NCBI GenBank assembly: GCA_005889395.1
Contig: VBFX01000084.1
Coordinates: 1 to 13,037 of the forward strand
From: Chloroflexota bacterium
Lineage (GTDB): Bacteria > Chloroflexota > Dormibacteria > CF-121
Length of the DNA stretch: 13,037 bases
Reading direction: 5' to 3'
In this document: positions 12,293 to 13,037 of the stretch, piece after piece
Layout: each line of letters begins with the position of its first letter
Position numbering within the stretch: the stretch's first letter is position 1
Notes under the pieces: generated by a model
The model's input: the letters and a program-made list of their open reading frames with translations, nothing else
What the model was told of the DNA's origin: nothing
Database searches by the model: none
Position numbers and translations under genes: made by a program

Positions 12293-12712
12293 GCCAGGCG
12301 GTGCCAACCCGCGGTCGTAGACGGCGCAGACGCCCTGCGGCTCCGAGTCGAGGCGCGGGACGACGGCGTCAACCTCACCGGCCAGCCCGCACAGCAGGGC
12401 GGCCAGCCCCGGATCGACATCGGGTAAATCACAACCGACCACCCAGACGAGTGGGGAGCGCGCCACGAGCAGCCCGGCATGGATCCCGGCCAGCGGGCCC
12501 AGACCGGGGTAACGATCGTCGACCATGGTCGTGCCGCGAAGGTGATGCCGGCCTGATGCACCGGCGACGATCGTCTCCTCGACGACCGGCGCGAGCCGGC
12601 GAGCGATGTGCTCGATGAGCGTCCCGTCGCCCGCCGGCAGGGCGGCCTTGTCGCGACCCATGCGGCGGCTCAGGCCGCCGGCCAGGATCACAAGGCTGCA
12701 GCCGCCGCGCAT
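11936..12712 (-). CDS. mobA: MobA-like molybdenum cofactor nucleotidyltransferase, credible only for the first about 140 residues
   Basis: MobA attaches GMP to molybdopterin in the cytoplasm. The N-terminus has the family signature LVILAGGLSRRMGRDKAALP (residues 7-26) with a GTP-binding LAGGxSRRMGxDK, then PGLGPLAGIHAGLL, and the metal-binding GCDLPDVDP. Up to GVCAVYDRG (about residue 134) it follows the family. After residue 140 the frame lies wholly antisense to the 3' 357 bp of yyaL and the text becomes unlike MobA, so the 258-residue ORF is longer than the usual 190-200 yet probably lacks the true C-terminal 50-60 residues. No other minus-strand frame resumes the family pattern. It may be a truncated pseudogene or a gene with a new 3' end. 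ATG 12712 is supported by TAGGCT 6 nt upstream. No other molybdopterin gene is in the window. Confidence 0.7.
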   Translation of the reverse strand: MRGGCSLVILAGGLSRRMGRDKAALPAGDGTLIEHIARRLAPVVEETIVAGASGRHHLRGTTMVDDRYPGLGPLAGIHAGLLVARSPLVWVVGCDLPDVDPGLAALLCGLAGEVDAVVPRLDSEPQGVCAVYDRGLAPPGLRRNRLRPERVQLTRQLTRVLGRRLTDEMFAEIGGRLSIDCAPVGQQRDSRVARADGEQVIGEVALANDVEQAVGLRVPRWRDHGQLHDPAEVEIECRQQVSEREGRLGRRRCQALER

Positions 12713-12718
12713 GGCAAG

Positions 12719-12724
12719 AGCCTA
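12719..12724 (-). promoter_or_regulatory. Leaderless-type -10 element TAGGCT of the mobA-like gene
   Basis: On the minus strand TAGGCT, 6 nt (CTTGCC), ATG 12712. It sits in the 21-bp gap after the pilin gene, so mobA can be transcribed independently. Confidence 0.5.
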
Positions 12725-12733
12725 CGCCGACGC

Positions 12734-12919
12734 TTACTGCCCGATGGCGCCGCTGATGTTGCAGAAGACGTTGGCGACCTGGTTGCCCAGCAGGATCAGC
12801 ACGACGATCACGACCACCGCGATCAGGACCAGGATCAGGGCGTACTCGACCATCGACTGGCCCTGCTCGTTGTCGATCACATGCGCAAGCCGCCGCCGGA
12901 TGAGTTCAGCGAGATGCAT
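12734..12919 (-). CDS. Flp/PilA-family type IVb pilin
   Basis: This 61-residue protein is a Flp-type prepilin, the structural subunit of tight-adherence (Tad) pili. The leader is 20 residues ending in Gly20; a prepilin peptidase would cut before Gln21, giving QSMVEYALIL with the conserved Glu5-Tyr6 pair (Glu25, Tyr26 of the precursor). Residues 28-44 form the hydrophobic helix IVLIAVVVIVVLILL-like, and the mature protein is about 41 residues, within the normal Flp range. Upstream, GACAAT-N6-ATG nearly fits the leaderless pattern of this window (first base differs). No tad assembly gene, prepilin peptidase or second pilin is visible, although such genes may lie to the right. A gene start at ATG 12919 has no ribosome site. 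Confidence 0.92.
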   Translation of the reverse strand: MHLAELIRRRLAHVIDNEQGQSMVEYALILVLIAVVVIVVLILLGNQVANVFCNISGAIGQ

Positions 12920-12991
12920 GACGGGATTGTCCGTACAGGACCTTTCGCCATTTGTTACAGGACCGTCGCACCCATGCGTCCGGCCGACATG

Positions 12992-13020
12992 AAAAAAGAC
13001 CGGCGCCGGCCGGCCTCTTT
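12992..13020 (-). terminator. Intrinsic terminator of a gene entering from the right
   Basis: On the minus strand a GC-rich stem (CCGGC paired with GCCGG, extended by AAAGA/TCTTT with a 2-nt bulge) is followed by T6 at 12992-12997. It is upstream of the pilin gene, so it should end transcription of a minus-strand gene beyond 13037. The region 12920-12990 shows no other feature. Confidence 0.7.
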
Positions 13021-13037
13021 CCTTGGTGCTGGCTCGG

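Noticed and set aside
12253..12561. Minus-strand ORF as a frameshifted continuation of MobA
   Set aside because: Its sequence does not resume the MobA family pattern after residue 140.

Overview
The window comes from a GC-rich bacterial chromosome, probably a soil or aquatic Terrabacteria-type organism. Dormibacterota, Chloroflexota or a deep actinobacterial relative would all fit; the sequence alone does not decide between them. Reasons: strong GC bias at third codon positions, nickel superoxide dismutase with its own peptidase, a Flp-type pilin, and many genes that appear to be read from leaderless transcripts. No rRNA, tRNA, CRISPR array, transposase, integrase or plasmid function was seen.

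Layout. 1-1375 (minus, C-terminus off the left edge): an exported Gly/Ser-rich protein built from about 17 tandem 19-residue repeats, including a perfect 228-bp tandem duplication. 1561-2556 (plus): a YVTN-type beta-propeller lipoprotein. 2568-3314 (minus): a papain-fold cysteine protease. 3364-4794 (plus): glutamyl-tRNA synthetase. 4791-5117 (minus) and 5147-5593 (plus): a divergent pair, sodX (S26-type peptidase) and sodN (nickel SOD precursor), sharing a 29-bp control region with nested inverted repeats. 5694-7647 (minus): a LytR-CpsA-Psr domain followed, in another frame, by a TolB-like propeller; this looks like one fusion gene broken by a frameshift near 6650-6680. 7843-8058 and 8068-8649 (plus): a small zinc-ribbon protein and a dCMP-deaminase-family enzyme. 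8597-8791 (minus): a doubtful small exported ORF. 8864-9766 and 9781-10185 (minus): a PfkB-fold protein without its catalytic GAGD motif and a membrane-anchored Pro-rich protein. 10277-12292 (plus): a DUF255/YyaL thioredoxin-domain protein. 11936-12712 (minus): a MobA-like nucleotidyltransferase whose 3' half is only antisense to yyaL. 12734-12919 (minus): a Flp/PilA pilin. Near the right edge is an intrinsic terminator for a gene entering from the right.

The main cross-cutting observation is a TAnnnT hexamer placed exactly 6 or 7 nt before the start codon of gltX, sodX, the deaminase, yyaL, mobA, the PfkB-like gene and the Pro-rich membrane protein, and 6 nt before the inferred start of the propeller lipoprotein. 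This is the arrangement of leaderless promoters. It supports several corrected starts, two of them non-canonical: CTG for sodX, where only an upstream start keeps the catalytic serine, and ATC or CTG for the lipoprotein, where only an upstream start gives a complete signal peptide.

Functionally this is mostly core and housekeeping content (translation, oxidative defence, envelope assembly, nucleotide and cofactor metabolism) with a few lineage-specific surface proteins. No defence island or biosynthetic cluster is evident. The parts least explained by known families are the repeat protein, the degenerate PfkB-fold protein and the broken LCP-propeller fusion.
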